Part shown: positions 25,684 to 35,600 of the stretch, piece after piece
How the letters are laid out: the number at the start of each line of letters is the position of its first letter
Numbering within the stretch: position 1 is the first letter of the stretch
Source of the DNA: JBHGAV01 sp041946685
Lineage (GTDB): Bacteria; Acidobacteriota; Terriglobia; Bryobacterales; Bryobacteraceae
DNA: 64,000 nt
Assembly (NCBI GenBank): GCA_041946685.1
Contig: JBHGAV010000007.1
Coordinates: 1 to 64,000 of the forward strand
Reading direction: 5' to 3'
Notes under the pieces: generated by a model
Seen by the model: only the letters and a program-made list of their open reading frames with translations
What the model was told of the DNA's origin: nothing
Databases searched by the model: none
Program-made: the position numbers and the translations under genes

Positions 25684-26528
25684 CACGCCTCCTCATCGGA
25701 GTGCTGCTGGCTGCGTCACTGATGGCGCAGCCGAAGAGGATCGTTTCTACGGCGCCCAGCCTCACCGAGATGCTCTACGCTCTGGGGCTGGGCGACCGCG
25801 TCGTGGGGGTGACGACTTTCTGCCACTATCCCCTGGAGGCAACCCGAAAGCCGAAAATCGGCAACTACCTTCGGCCCGACGTCGAGGCGATCCTGGCGTT
25901 GCGCCCCGACCTTGTCGTCGCCGAGAAGAGCATGATCCGCCAGGCGATGAGCCTGCCCCGGTTGAAGCTCAAGGTGCTGGAGGTGGACGACGCGACGATC
26001 CCCGGGATCTGCGAGTCGCTGCGGACCATCGGGCGGGCCGCGGGCGTCGAGGCGAAGGCCGAAAGCCTCAGCGCAGGGATTCTGAGCGACCTTGAGGAGA
26101 TCCGCCGGCGTACGTCGCGGCTGGGGCGCCCGCGGGTCATGTTCGTGGTAGGCCGGACGCCGGGCAGGATCGAAGACCTGATCGCGGCGGGTGGCGCGTC
26201 CTACCTGGATGAGCTGTTCCAGATTGCGGGCGGCGAGAACATATTCCGCAGCGCGGCGACCGCCTACCCCAAGGTGTCCCTGGAGGAGGTGCTGGCGCGC
26301 GATCCCGAGGTCATCATCGACATGGGCGAGATGGCGCAGACCGTGGGGGTCACCGAAAGGGACAAACGGGCTGTGGCCGCGCTTTGGAAAAACTTCCCGA
26401 GCCTGGCGGCGGTGAAGCGAAACCGCGTCCACCCGGTCGCCTCCGACATCTTCGTTGTTCCCGGCCCGCGTGTGGTCGAGGCCGCACGGCAGATTGCCGC
26501 GATGCTGCACCCGGAGATCAATCCATGA
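25677..26528 (+). CDS. btuF: Cobalamin-binding periplasmic protein
   Basis: BtuF captures cobalamin in the periplasm and delivers it to BtuCD. The 283-residue product has a signal peptide (LLIGVLLAASLMAQ), the family start KRIVSTAPSLTEMLYALGLGDRVVGVTTFCHYP, a long connecting helix and a C-terminal lobe with DELFQIAGGENIF and YPKVSLEEVLARDPEVI. The start GTG 25677 overlaps the btuB stop, and its stop overlaps the btuD start (ATGA), so the operon is tightly coupled. Confidence 0.9.
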   Translation: MVTRLLIGVLLAASLMAQPKRIVSTAPSLTEMLYALGLGDRVVGVTTFCHYPLEATRKPKIGNYLRPDVEAILALRPDLVVAEKSMIRQAMSLPRLKLKVLEVDDATIPGICESLRTIGRAAGVEAKAESLSAGILSDLEEIRRRTSRLGRPRVMFVVGRTPGRIEDLIAAGGASYLDELFQIAGGENIFRSAATAYPKVSLEEVLARDPEVIIDMGEMAQTVGVTERDKRAVAALWKNFPSLAAVKRNRVHPVASDIFVVPGPRVVEAARQIAAMLHPEINP

Positions 26529-27295
26529 GCTCCACGTATTCGCTCTCCGGCGCAGGGATGCGGTACGGCCAGGCGGAGGTGCTGCGCGATGCCACGCTGG
26601 AACTCGGCGAGGCGCAGATGGTCGCGATTGTGGGGCCCAACGGCGCCGGTAAATCGACCCTGCTCGGAATCATGGCTGGACTACGCCCCCACTACACCGG
26701 CAAGTGCCGGTACAGGGGTAGGGAAGTCCGCGAGTGGCCGCGCCGTGCCTTCGCGAGAGAGGTCTCCTTCGTCCCCCAATCGGTGCGTATCGAGTTTCCG
26801 TTCACGGCCGAGCAGGTTGTCATGATGGGGCGCACACCGTACTGCCACGGGCTGTTCGAGTCTCCCGAAGACCGGGCGGCCGTGGAGCGCGCCATGGGCA
26901 TCACCGATACTCTTCCCTTTCGCCGCCGCGACTTCCGGAGCTTGAGCGGGGGGGAGAGACAGCGGACCATATTGGCCTCCGTTCTGGCGCAGTCGCCTAG
27001 GGTGCTGCTGCTGGACGAGCCGACGACGTTCCTCGATCTCCAGCACCAGGTCTCGATCTACAGCCTGCTGCGGGATTTGAGCCGCCAAGGGTTGCTGGTG
27101 GTGGCCGCGACGCACGATTTGAATCTGGCAGCGGCGTATTCGGACCGCATCCTGGTTTTGCGGTCCGGCGAAATCGTGTCGGATGCGGCCCCGGCCGACG
27201 TGCTGAAGCCGGACATGCTTCGAAGCGTCTTCGGGGTGGAGGCGGAAATCCGGCATACGGCCGCCGGGCGGCCGTGGGTTTCCTATGGTGATTGA
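26525..27295 (+). CDS. btuD: Cobalamin ABC-transporter ATP-binding protein
   Basis: The 256-residue product is a canonical ABC ATPase of the FecCD/BtuCD partner class. It has Walker A GPNGAGKST, the Q-loop region VSFVPQS, the signature LSGGERQR, Walker B VLLLDEPTT and the H-loop ATHDLN. It powers import through BtuC. The start overlaps the btuF stop by four bases and the 3' end overlaps btuC by 11. The start was set by this overlap and by the onset of homology. Confidence 0.93.
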   Translation: MSSTYSLSGAGMRYGQAEVLRDATLELGEAQMVAIVGPNGAGKSTLLGIMAGLRPHYTGKCRYRGREVREWPRRAFAREVSFVPQSVRIEFPFTAEQVVMMGRTPYCHGLFESPEDRAAVERAMGITDTLPFRRRDFRSLSGGERQRTILASVLAQSPRVLLLDEPTTFLDLQHQVSIYSLLRDLSRQGLLVVAATHDLNLAAAYSDRILVLRSGEIVSDAAPADVLKPDMLRSVFGVEAEIRHTAAGRPWVSYGD

Positions 27296-28292
27296 CGCCG
27301 TGTCCACCCGCCGTTTCCGGCTGGCCCTGGCGGCAACGGCCGCCGCGGCGGCTCTCGCTTTGTGCCTCCTGCCGCTGGTGGGCTCGAGCCGGATCGACTA
27401 CGCCCGGGCATTCGCCGGCCAGTCGCCGGACGCGGAGATTCTGTTCTATGCCAGGTTGCCGAGGGTGCTGCTGGCGCTGCTGGCTGGCGGGGCACTGGCG
27501 GTGGCGGGCGCGCTGTTTCAGGCCCTGTTGCGCGACGCACTGGCGACGCCCTACACGCTGGGGGTATCCAGCGGCGCCTCGCTCGGAGCGGTGCTGGCGA
27601 TTTCGGCCGGATGGCGCGAGGTGGGAGGGCTGCCGGCCATCTGGGTAGCCGCGTTCGCCGGAGCGGCAATCGTGCTGGCGCTGGTGATGGGGGTCGCCTC
27701 CGAGGGCCGGCGGATGTCCTCCTTCACGCTGCTGTTGGCCGGGGTGACGATCAACAGTATCGCACTGGCCTGCATCCTGTTCGTGCAGTACGTTGCGGAC
27801 TTCGGACAATCCTTCGCGATCGTACGGTGGCTGCTGGGAGGCATCGACGCCGTGGATTATTCGACGCTGGCCTGGCTGGCCGCGGCCGTGCTTCCTCCCT
27901 GTGTGTATCTGGCCTGGAAGTCGCGCGACTGGAACCTGCTGTCGGTGGGAGAGGAGTGGGCGGCGGCGCGGGGAGTTGCCACCCATCGCCTGATGCTCGC
28001 GGGCTACCTGGCCGGTTCGTTCCTTGCCGCCACCGTCACATCGCTGACCGGGCCGATCGGTTTCATCGGCCTGATCGTTCCGCACGCCCTGCGGCTGTGG
28101 TTGGGCGCCGATCACCGCTTGCTGATGCCCTGTTCCTTCTTCCTGGGGGCCGCCTTCCTGGCCGGGTCGGACACGGTGGCGCGCACAATTCTCGCGCCGA
28201 CCGAAGTGCCGGTGGGCGTCATCACGGCCATGATGGGGGGGCCCTTTTTCATCTGGCTGCTGCGTTCCAAGCGCAGAAGCCTGTGGCTGTAG
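27285..28292 (+). CDS. btuC: Cobalamin ABC-transporter permease (FecCD family)
   Basis: The 335-residue product has about nine to ten membrane segments and the FecCD-family signatures LPRVLLALLAGGALAVAGALFQ, LGVSSGASLGAV, GPIGFIGLIVPHALR and FLAGSDTVARTILAPTEVPVGVITAMMGGPFF. The GPIGFIGLIVPH stretch is the site that contacts the ATPase. It is the last gene of the riboswitch-controlled operon. No cobalamin-salvage enzyme follows. Confidence 0.93.
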   Translation: MVIDAVSTRRFRLALAATAAAAALALCLLPLVGSSRIDYARAFAGQSPDAEILFYARLPRVLLALLAGGALAVAGALFQALLRDALATPYTLGVSSGASLGAVLAISAGWREVGGLPAIWVAAFAGAAIVLALVMGVASEGRRMSSFTLLLAGVTINSIALACILFVQYVADFGQSFAIVRWLLGGIDAVDYSTLAWLAAAVLPPCVYLAWKSRDWNLLSVGEEWAAARGVATHRLMLAGYLAGSFLAATVTSLTGPIGFIGLIVPHALRLWLGADHRLLMPCSFFLGAAFLAGSDTVARTILAPTEVPVGVITAMMGGPFFIWLLRSKRRSLWL

Positions 28293-28320
28293 GTGCGGCC
28301 GGACCGTCTACAATAGGAAC

Positions 28321-29415
28321 TTGATCAACAAGCTGGTCGTCGAAAACCTCAAGCACCGTCCGGTGCGAACCCTGCTAAGCGTTCTGGCCATCGGCGTCGA
28401 AGTGACCATGATGCTGACTCTGGTGGGCCTGAGCGAAGGCATGCTCGAGGACTCCTCGCGCCGGGCGCGCGGCGTGGGCGCCGACGTCATCGTCCGGGCG
28501 CCGGGCACCTCTCTCATCAGCCTCAGCTCGGCGTCGATGTCTCAAAAGATGTTGGCATTCTTCGCCAGCCAGCCGCACGTCAGGATGGCCGCCGGCACCA
28601 CCGTCTACCCGATCGGGGGAATCAACACGGTGACCGGGATCGACCTGAATGAGTTCGACCGGATCAGCGGCGGCTTCAAGTACCTTGCCGGCGGCCGCTT
28701 CCGAGGGCCCGACGACATCATCGTGGACGAGTTTTATGCCGCCCAGAACAAGCTTTCGGTCGGCTCGACCGTCAAGCTGCTGAACCGCGACTGGCGGGTC
28801 TGCGGAATCGTCGAACCCGGCAAGCTGGCGCGCATCGTCATCCCGCGCGACACGCTGCAAGACCTGGTCGGGGCCACGGGCAAGCTCAGCCAGATCTTCC
28901 TGAAGCTGGACGATCCCGCCAACACGGACACGGTCATCGAGGCCCTCAAGAAGCAGTTGCCGGACTATCCCATGTACTCGATCGAGGAACTGACGTCGCT
29001 CTACTCGGTGAGCAACGTCCCCGGACTGAGCGCGTTCATCGGCGTGATCATTGGCCTGTCGATCGTGGTGGGATTCCTGGTCGTATTCCTTTCGATGTAT
29101 ACGGCGGTGCTGGAACGCACGCGGGAAGTGGGGATTCTCAAGGCGCTTGGCGCCTCGCCGGGGTACGTACTCAACATCATTTTCCGGGAGACGACGTTGC
29201 TGGCAGTGGTAGGGTCGTTGATCGGGATTGCGCTCACTTACGGAAGCCGTTGGGCGATCATGACGCTGGTCCCGGCGTCGCTGACCCAGAAGATCGTGCC
29301 GGGGTGGTGGCCGATTGCGGGGGCGATCGCGGTGGCCGGCGCGCTGCTCGGTTCGATGTATCCGGCCTGGAAGGCCGCCCGCCAGGACGCGATCGAGGCG
29401 CTGAGCTATGAGTAG
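28321..29415 (+). CDS. MacB/FtsX-type ABC exporter permease
   Basis: The 364-residue product has one N-terminal membrane segment ([20 protein letters not shown]), a periplasmic core of about 200 residues, and three C-terminal segments with the FtsX-family motif [24 protein letters not shown]. It is the single-permease kind that dimerises and works with a LolD/MacB-like ATPase, here the next gene (overlap eight bases). A -10-like TACAAT lies at about 28310, only a few bases before the TTG start, so the mRNA may be leaderless. The substrate is unknown: lipoprotein, peptide or glycolipid export are the family options. Confidence 0.85.
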   Translation: MINKLVVENLKHRPVRTLLSVLAIGVEVTMMLTLVGLSEGMLEDSSRRARGVGADVIVRAPGTSLISLSSASMSQKMLAFFASQPHVRMAAGTTVYPIGGINTVTGIDLNEFDRISGGFKYLAGGRFRGPDDIIVDEFYAAQNKLSVGSTVKLLNRDWRVCGIVEPGKLARIVIPRDTLQDLVGATGKLSQIFLKLDDPANTDTVIEALKKQLPDYPMYSIEELTSLYSVSNVPGLSAFIGVIIGLSIVVGFLVVFLSMYTAVLERTREVGILKALGASPGYVLNIIFRETTLLAVVGSLIGIALTYGSRWAIMTLVPASLTQKIVPGWWPIAGAIAVAGALLGSMYPAWKAARQDAIEALSYE

Positions 29416-30088
29416 CGGCGAGGCCGTCATCCAGGCGCGCGATCTGCGCAAGGTCTACCGGGTGGGTGACGTGGACGTGAACGCGCTGCGCGGGGTGGAC
29501 CTGGAGGTGAAGCGCGGCGAATTCGTGTCGATCATCGGCCCGTCCGGCTCGGGCAAGTCGACGCTGTTCCACATTCTCGGCGGCCTGACTCCGCCGACGT
29601 CGGGCACTGTGTTCATCCATGGGCGGGACCTCAGAGCGATGTCCGAGTCGGACCGGACCGAACTGCGGAAGAAAGAAGTCGGCTTCGTATTCCAGAAATA
29701 TAACCTGCTGCCCACGCTCACGGCGGCGGACAACATCGCCATTGCGCGCCACATCGCGGGGTCGGACAAAGCGGAAGACCCTCAGTTCCGCGAAGTGCTC
29801 GACCTGCTCGGCATCGGCGGCCGCCTGGAGCACAAGCCCAAGGCCCTCTCCGGGGGCGAGCAACAGCGCGTGGCCATCGCGCGGGCGATCGTGAATCGTC
29901 CCTCGATTCTGCTGGCGGACGAGCCGACCGGGAACCTGGACACGGAGAACTCGACGGTCGTGCTGGGGTTGCTCAAAGATCTCAACGAGCGTCTGGGACA
30001 GACGATCCTGATGATCACACACAACCCCGAGGCGGCGGCGTACGGTCATCGTATCGTGCAAATGCGCGATGGAAAGGTCGTCGGTTGA
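29408..30088 (+). CDS. LolD/MacB-like ABC exporter ATP-binding protein
   Basis: The 226-residue product has Walker [11 protein letters not shown]-loop [10 protein letters not shown], signature LSGGEQQR, Walker [13 protein letters not shown] and the H-loop ITHNPEAA. The form DEPTGNLD is characteristic of the MacB/LolD/FtsE group, matching the permease before it. The start overlaps that permease by eight bases and the stop overlaps the following gene by four, so the three genes are co-translated. Confidence 0.92.
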   Translation: MSSGEAVIQARDLRKVYRVGDVDVNALRGVDLEVKRGEFVSIIGPSGSGKSTLFHILGGLTPPTSGTVFIHGRDLRAMSESDRTELRKKEVGFVFQKYNLLPTLTAADNIAIARHIAGSDKAEDPQFREVLDLLGIGGRLEHKPKALSGGEQQRVAIARAIVNRPSILLADEPTGNLDTENSTVVLGLLKDLNERLGQTILMITHNPEAAAYGHRIVQMRDGKVVG

Positions 30089-30516
30089 AGAGGCAGCCCT
30101 CCGCTTTGCGCGCCTGGGTGGGGATCAGCCTCGCCGGCCTCATTTGCCTGGTATCCGTGTTTGCCGTATACGAGGAGCAGGTCACCTACTTCCGCGAGAA
30201 CCCCGATCCATGGGCGATCACGCGGCAGCAAGCGAGGCTCGCCGCGTTGAAGGTGGAACTGCCGGCGAATTCTGTTCTCGGATACTACTCCGACGTGCCT
30301 TTCGGCGACAGGCGTGCCGGGGTCGCTTTCTTCGCGGTGCTGTATACTCTGGCCCCCCATCTTGTGGTGGATGATGCCGTGCGGCCGCAGCCGGAGATGG
30401 TTGTGGGTAACTTCTCCAAGAGGATGGACCTCGAACCACTCGAACGCGAGCGGGGCCTCCGCCTGGTGAAGGACTACGGGCTGGGTGTGATGCTGTTACG
30501 CCGGGAGGCGAGGTAG
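30085..30516 (+). CDS. Small membrane-anchored protein of unknown function
   Basis: The 143-residue product has one N-terminal membrane segment ([19 protein letters not shown]), then a soluble, mostly outer domain containing [31 protein letters not shown]. The start is TTG, overlapping the ATPase stop. A GT-C-like membrane protein follows three bases later. The YYSDVP stretch and the position beside a polytopic glycosyltransferase-like gene recall accessory proteins of surface-glycan genes. I recognise no family, so the role is open. Confidence 0.6.
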   Translation: MKRQPSALRAWVGISLAGLICLVSVFAVYEEQVTYFRENPDPWAITRQQARLAALKVELPANSVLGYYSDVPFGDRRAGVAFFAVLYTLAPHLVVDDAVRPQPEMVVGNFSKRMDLEPLERERGLRLVKDYGLGVMLLRREAR

Positions 30517-30519
30517 GCG

Positions 30520-31965
30520 GTGGCTGTCCTCACGTTCCTGCTCTCGATCCTGTGGGGCTGGCTGTTGGTCCGCCTGGTTGGGCCCACACGGGGGATGCGT
30601 CCGCGATGGGCTGCCGTGCTGGCGGAAGCTGCGTTGGGCGCCGGTGCGGGGGCGGGGCTGGCATCGCTCCTGTACTTTCTGCTGTTGGTCACGGATGCGG
30701 CATCGCAGGGCGCGGTGCTGCTTGCTCACGCGCTGACAATCGCCTTGCTGGTGATCCTGTCTTTCCGGTTTCGCACGGCGGTAGTGGAAGCGGAGAGCCC
30801 GGTCCGGCCTGGCTTCCGGTGGAACTGGGCGATCCTGCTCGTTCTGGCGGCATGCCTTGTGCCGGTCCTGATCGTGATGATCGAAGGGAATTTGGCCAAC
30901 CCGCACGGACAATGGGACGGCTTTGCCATCTGGAACCTGCGCGCAAGATACCTGGCGGGCCCCGGCGAGGCCTGGCGGAACGCGATCTCTCCGCTGTTGA
31001 CGCGCACGCACGCGGACTATCCCCTGCTGCTGTCGGGTTTCATCGCGCAAAGCTGGAAGGCCGCAGGCGGCGAGGCGTCCACGGTCATTCCGATCGCAAC
31101 GGGCTTTCTTTATGCAGGATCGGTGATTGGCCTGGTGATCGCCTCGCTGGCGCTCCTGAGGGGGACCAGCCTGGGCCTCCTTGCCGGGCTGGTGCTCGTC
31201 AGCGACCGGACGTTCCTGAGAGATCTCAGCATGCAGTACTCCGACGTCCCACTGGCCTGCTACTACCTCGGGACGCTGCTCCTGGTGTTTCTCAGTGAGC
31301 GCGAGGATAAGCTGCGCGGACCGGTCCTCGCGCTGAGCGGTTGCTTCATGTCTCTGGCCGCCTGGACTAAGGATGAGGGCATCGTCTTTGCAGTGATCTT
31401 CACGGGGTGCCTGGCGGCATACGAATGGTGGGACGGGAAGTGGGGCACAGTCTTCCGGCACCTGCCCTGGTTCTTTGGTGGAGCCCTGCCGGGGCTGCTG
31501 GTAGTGGCGGGATTCAAGCTCTTTCTTGTTCCCAAGGTCAACCCGATGATCGACCAAAGCCCGGCGGAGGCCACCGTGCGGCTGCTCACCTGGAAGCGGT
31601 GGTGGAACCTATTGCAGGGAATGGGCCATAGCGCGGCGAGCATGGGGGACGGGATCATTCATCCTTTCCTGGTGCTGGCGATTCTGGCCGTCGCGTTGGG
31701 AATCAGCCTTTCCACCAGCCATCGGCGGCGCTTTGTTATGGGTGCCGCGACTCTTTGCATGGTGTTGGCTGGCTACTGTGGCGCGCTGCTGGTGAATCGC
31801 ACCCTGCTGGGGAGCCCTCGCTCCCATCCGCTCCCGCGGATGTACACCCAGCTTTGGCCGTCCCTGGTGGTGGTCGCTCTCCTGCCGCTTCGCGCGCTCG
31901 AGGAGACGGTGCGGGCGGAGCCGGAGCCAGTGGCCAAGCGCAAGAAGAACAGGCGGGCGTCTTAG
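30520..31965 (+). CDS. Polytopic membrane protein, probable GT-C-type glycosyltransferase
   Basis: The 481-residue product has about ten hydrophobic segments and a first outer loop with GQWDGFAIWNLRARYLAGPGEAWR, resembling the WDxxAIW motif of dolichol-phosphate-mannose-type GT-C transferases. A later loop has SMQYSDVPLACYYLGTLLL and SLAAWTKDEGIVFA, also usual for that group. It ends in a basic cytoplasmic tail. The start is GTG 30520. The substrate cannot be told. Its place after an exporter pair and a small anchored protein suggests modification of an exported lipid or protein. Confidence 0.65.
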   Translation: MAVLTFLLSILWGWLLVRLVGPTRGMRPRWAAVLAEAALGAGAGAGLASLLYFLLLVTDAASQGAVLLAHALTIALLVILSFRFRTAVVEAESPVRPGFRWNWAILLVLAACLVPVLIVMIEGNLANPHGQWDGFAIWNLRARYLAGPGEAWRNAISPLLTRTHADYPLLLSGFIAQSWKAAGGEASTVIPIATGFLYAGSVIGLVIASLALLRGTSLGLLAGLVLVSDRTFLRDLSMQYSDVPLACYYLGTLLLVFLSEREDKLRGPVLALSGCFMSLAAWTKDEGIVFAVIFTGCLAAYEWWDGKWGTVFRHLPWFFGGALPGLLVVAGFKLFLVPKVNPMIDQSPAEATVRLLTWKRWWNLLQGMGHSAASMGDGIIHPFLVLAILAVALGISLSTSHRRRFVMGAATLCMVLAGYCGALLVNRTLLGSPRSHPLPRMYTQLWPSLVVVALLPLRALEETVRAEPEPVAKRKKNRRAS

Positions 31966-32546
31966 GCGGCAACATGCCGGCTTCGGCCGGCAAGCCATAT
32001 CAGCAGAAACAGCAACACGAACAGCAGGGCCGCGCCACCCGCCATGTGCCAGCCGTGCGCGCGGAGCCAAGCGCCCGAATCGGTCCCGAGCTGCGAGCCG
32101 AGGTAAGCCAGCCCAAAGTACCTCGGGATGCGTGCGGCGACGACGACCAGGAGGAAGCGAAGGGGGCCGACGCCGAGGGCACCCGCCGAAAGCACGAAGA
32201 CCTTGGTGGGCAAGGGGATGGGCGAGAGGGCGGAGACGAAAACGGTCGCCAGCCCGTAGCGGTGGAACCAGGCGCGCAGCTTCTGGTGCTTGCCGGTGCG
32301 GGTGCGCGCGTCGAGATACCGCTCGCCCCCTTTGCGGGCAAGATAGAACAGGACCATACAGCCAAGGGCCGAGCCGACCGTGGCAAGCGCGGCGGAGGTG
32401 GCCGCCAGCGCGGGGTTGACGGCCGCCAGGGTAATGACCAGCGCATCCACGCCGGCGGGCAGCGGCAGCCCGGCCGAGTCGACGAGCGCCAGCAGGAACA
32501 GGCCCGGTGGCCCCCAGGCGATCAAGGTCTGGACGATGGAGTGCAG
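31962..32546 (-). CDS. DedA/VTT-family membrane protein
   Basis: The product has about four to five membrane segments and the VTT-domain pattern: LVDSAGLPLPAGVDALVITLAA, a hydrophilic stretch ERYLDARTRTGKHQKLRAWFHRYG, and SALSPIPLPTKVFVLSAGALGVGPLRFLLVVV. Members scramble or flip lipids such as undecaprenyl phosphate. Start: TTG 32525 has no ribosome-binding site. CTG at 32546 is in frame, has AGGAGG at 32552-32557 with five bases of spacing, and adds residues HSIVQTLIAWG that read like a native N-terminus, so CTG is chosen. If the annotation keeps a standard codon, 32525 is the fallback. Confidence 0.82.
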   Translation of the reverse strand: MHSIVQTLIAWGPPGLFLLALVDSAGLPLPAGVDALVITLAAVNPALAATSAALATVGSALGCMVLFYLARKGGERYLDARTRTGKHQKLRAWFHRYGLATVFVSALSPIPLPTKVFVLSAGALGVGPLRFLLVVVAARIPRYFGLAYLGSQLGTDSGAWLRAHGWHMAGGAALLFVLLFLLIWLAGRSRHVAA

Positions 32547-32567
32547 ATCAGCCTCCTAATGGGACAA

Positions 32568-32594
32568 GCGCCGCCGATCGGTGACCGGCGGCGC
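32568..32594 (-). terminator. Strong hairpin after the Oar-like receptor gene
   Basis: A perfect 9-bp stem (GCGCCGCCG at 32568-32576, CGGCGGCGC at 32586-32594) with a 9-base loop lies 26 bases after the stop of the receptor gene on the minus strand. It is followed by TTGTCCC, not a long T run. It probably terminates the receptor transcript ahead of the DedA gene. Confidence 0.55.
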
Positions 32595-32619
32595 GAGATG
32601 CACAGGTGCCTCTGGGACC

Positions 32620-35600
32620 TCAAAACATGTACTTCAGAGCGAGCTGGATGAGCCGGGGATCCCTCGAACCGGTGATCCGCCCGAAATTCGCCGAACCGAC
32701 GTTCGTATTCGGGAGATTGAACTGCGTGTGGTTGAAGGCATTGAAGAACTCGGCGCGGAACTGAACCGTATGGCGCTCGGTGATCCTGAACTTCTTGAAT
32801 ACGCCGAGCTCCCAGTTGTTGAGTCCCGGTCCATGGAACACGTTCCGGCCGAAATTGCCGAACCTGCCCGCCCCGAGAGACCACGCTTCACCGGAACCGA
32901 CTCGGCGGAAAAATGGGTTGGTCGCAAGGGTAGCGGAACCTCCGCCGGTTCCATCGAACCACGAGTTGGGTCTGCCGGTAACGGCATCGACTCTCCGGGG
33001 ATCGTAGAACTGCGGGGTGCCCCCGATGTAGTCAGGCCGCTGGCCATCGCTGTCGTTCAACGCGCGATCATTGGGCTCATAGATGTCGATTGGCACTCCA
33101 GTCGAGAAAGCAGCGATACCCTCAACGCCCCAGCCGCCGAGAATGAAGCCCATCGGACTCCGGCTCGACTTGAGCCATGGCAGCTCGTATTGGAAAGTCA
33201 TAACGTAGCGGTGGCGGATATCCTGTTCGGAATTGCCACGGTCCAGCCGGGCGTTGTCGATCCGGCCCTGGCCCGAAGTCCCGCCAGTGGTTCTTACGCC
33301 GGACCCACTGTCGATGGCATGGCCCCACGTGTAGGCATGGGTCATGGCCAGGCCACGGGAGAAGCGCTTGGTCGCCGAGATCTGGAGGCTGTTGTAGTTT
33401 GAGTTGGCGTCCGTGAGCTGGTTGGTGATCGCAGCGAAGGGATAGCCGCCGAACTTGTCCTTCTCTGGATGGTTGACGTTCAGGACCCGACGGTCGTCCG
33501 TATTGCCGACTTCGGCGCCCGGGCCAGGAGTCGCCGGGTTGATGTTCCTGCGATTGAGCAGCTTCACGCCGTTGTTGGCGACATAACCGACGTCCACCAG
33601 CCAATCCCTGCTGAGCTGGTACTGCACGTTGAGGTTCCAGTGCTGGGAGTAGGGTGTGGCGAAGTGCGGATCCATTACAGTAAAGCCGATGGGCGCGATA
33701 TCCACGTAGTTGAACTTGCCACCGCGGGCCGGCGGCTTGAACGGGAACGGCTGCGGAATGGGATTGACCTGGGAACTCGCCCACGGATCCGCGTACATGG
33801 TGTAGTAAGTAAGCGGCTGAATGCCGTAAGGGGCGATCCCCAGGAACTGGAGCGTCAGTTCGGTGATCGGGATGTCGTACATGAGTCCATATCCGCCACG
33901 AACCGAAATCTTCCCATTCCCCAAAACGTCATACGCAAAGCCAAAGCGCGGACCGAAGTTGTTGAGGTCTTCCTTGTAGGTGGAGCGAGTGATCCCACTA
34001 TCCCCGTAGTACACCATGTTAGTCGGAGCGTCGGGGAAAACCGTTGATTTCTGGCCCAGACGGAGTGTGGCGACCTGGTTGTTCAACTCCTTCATTCCTG
34101 TGTTGTACTCCCAGCGCAGGCCGAAGTTCAGCGTGAAATTGGATCGGAACTTCCAGTCGTCCTGCATGAACAGGTTCGCCGCTCGCGTACGGTAGCCTTG
34201 GATGCCGTTCGAGTTCTGCACAAACAGAGTGGCGAAGCCGTTGGCAAAGTCATTCAGCACTGAGGACAGACCGGGTATCTGCGGCACCAGGCCGAGGCTT
34301 GTCCCGGCTCCGGTGATTTGGATGTAGCCGTTGTTGATGAAGGTGAACCTCTGATTCTGGGCGTAGCTGCGAACGTCGCCGCCGAACTTCAGATAATGCC
34401 TTCCGCGGGTCCAACTGGCGTTGTCGATCAGTTGCCAGGTGTTGTCAAAGCGAGCCTGCGGACCTTGAATGGTGTTGCCAAAGGAGGAGAAGCCGCTCAA
34501 GACCACCCACGGCGGTCCTTCCGCATCGGGATTGTCAGGCACGATCTTCCCAAGGCCGAGGGAACTCAACTTCGTCCGGTTGATGGGTTTCACGCCGTCA
34601 GAAGCGGTGCGGTGGAACGAGGCCCGAACCTCGTTGAAAAGGGTGGGGCTGAAAATGTGTGTATCCCGAAGGATCAGATTCGTGTACTTCCACGTCCCGT
34701 TGCTGCCAAAACCGGGGATCGTACTCCCGCTGAAGGCGAATGGTGCCATGTCCGACCACCGGTTGTCATGGAAGAATGTGAATGCCATCCGATTGGCGGA
34801 AGTGAACTGGTGGTCGAACTTCGCAAGGCCCTGGTCTCTGTTGCGTGCGTTCGACGGCGAGCTATAGAGAGTATTCCCGGTCGAGGCCGCAGGGACCAGG
34901 GCCAACAGTTTCTTCGCCGCATCCGTCCCGTTGGCGTTAATGATTGCGCGCTGGGCGTCGTTGGGCACCGTCGCCGAATTGGTCACGCCCTGCCTGCGGC
35001 GGAATCCCAAATAGGAGACCGTAAAGAAGCTTCTGTCGCGGACCACGGGACCGGAGAGATAGGCGTCAAAGTCGTTCGTGTTCCACTGTGGTTTTCGAGG
35101 CAGGCCGTTCGTGAAAGTCTTGACCGGTCCCGGCGTGTTCTTCTGGAAGAAGGGCACCGCGTTCAGCCTGGTATTCCGGAAAATCTCGGACGCTCCGCCG
35201 TGGAACTCGTTGCCCCCCGACTTGACCTCTACCAGCACCGTCGAGCCCGCATTGCGCCCATACTCGGCCTTCTGTGCGCCGGTCACGAGCCTGAACTCCG
35301 ACACGACGTTCGGATTGAGGACGTTGACCGAGTCAGAGGTGTTAATCGCCAGGTCGTTCGAGTCGGCGCCCTCAAACATGTAGTTGTTGGACTGGGCGCG
35401 CTGGCCGTTGACCGAGAAGTCACCCACCTGCCCGGCGAAAACAACCCCAGGCTGAGTCGCGGCCAAGTTCAGCGGATTGCGGCCGCCTGCGCCGGAGAGG
35501 ATCGGCAGGTCGGCGGGGTCGCGGATGACCTTGCCGAGTTGAGCGTCCTCGGTGTTGACCTGGGTGGCCACGGCCTCGACGGTAACGGTCTCGGTCACGG

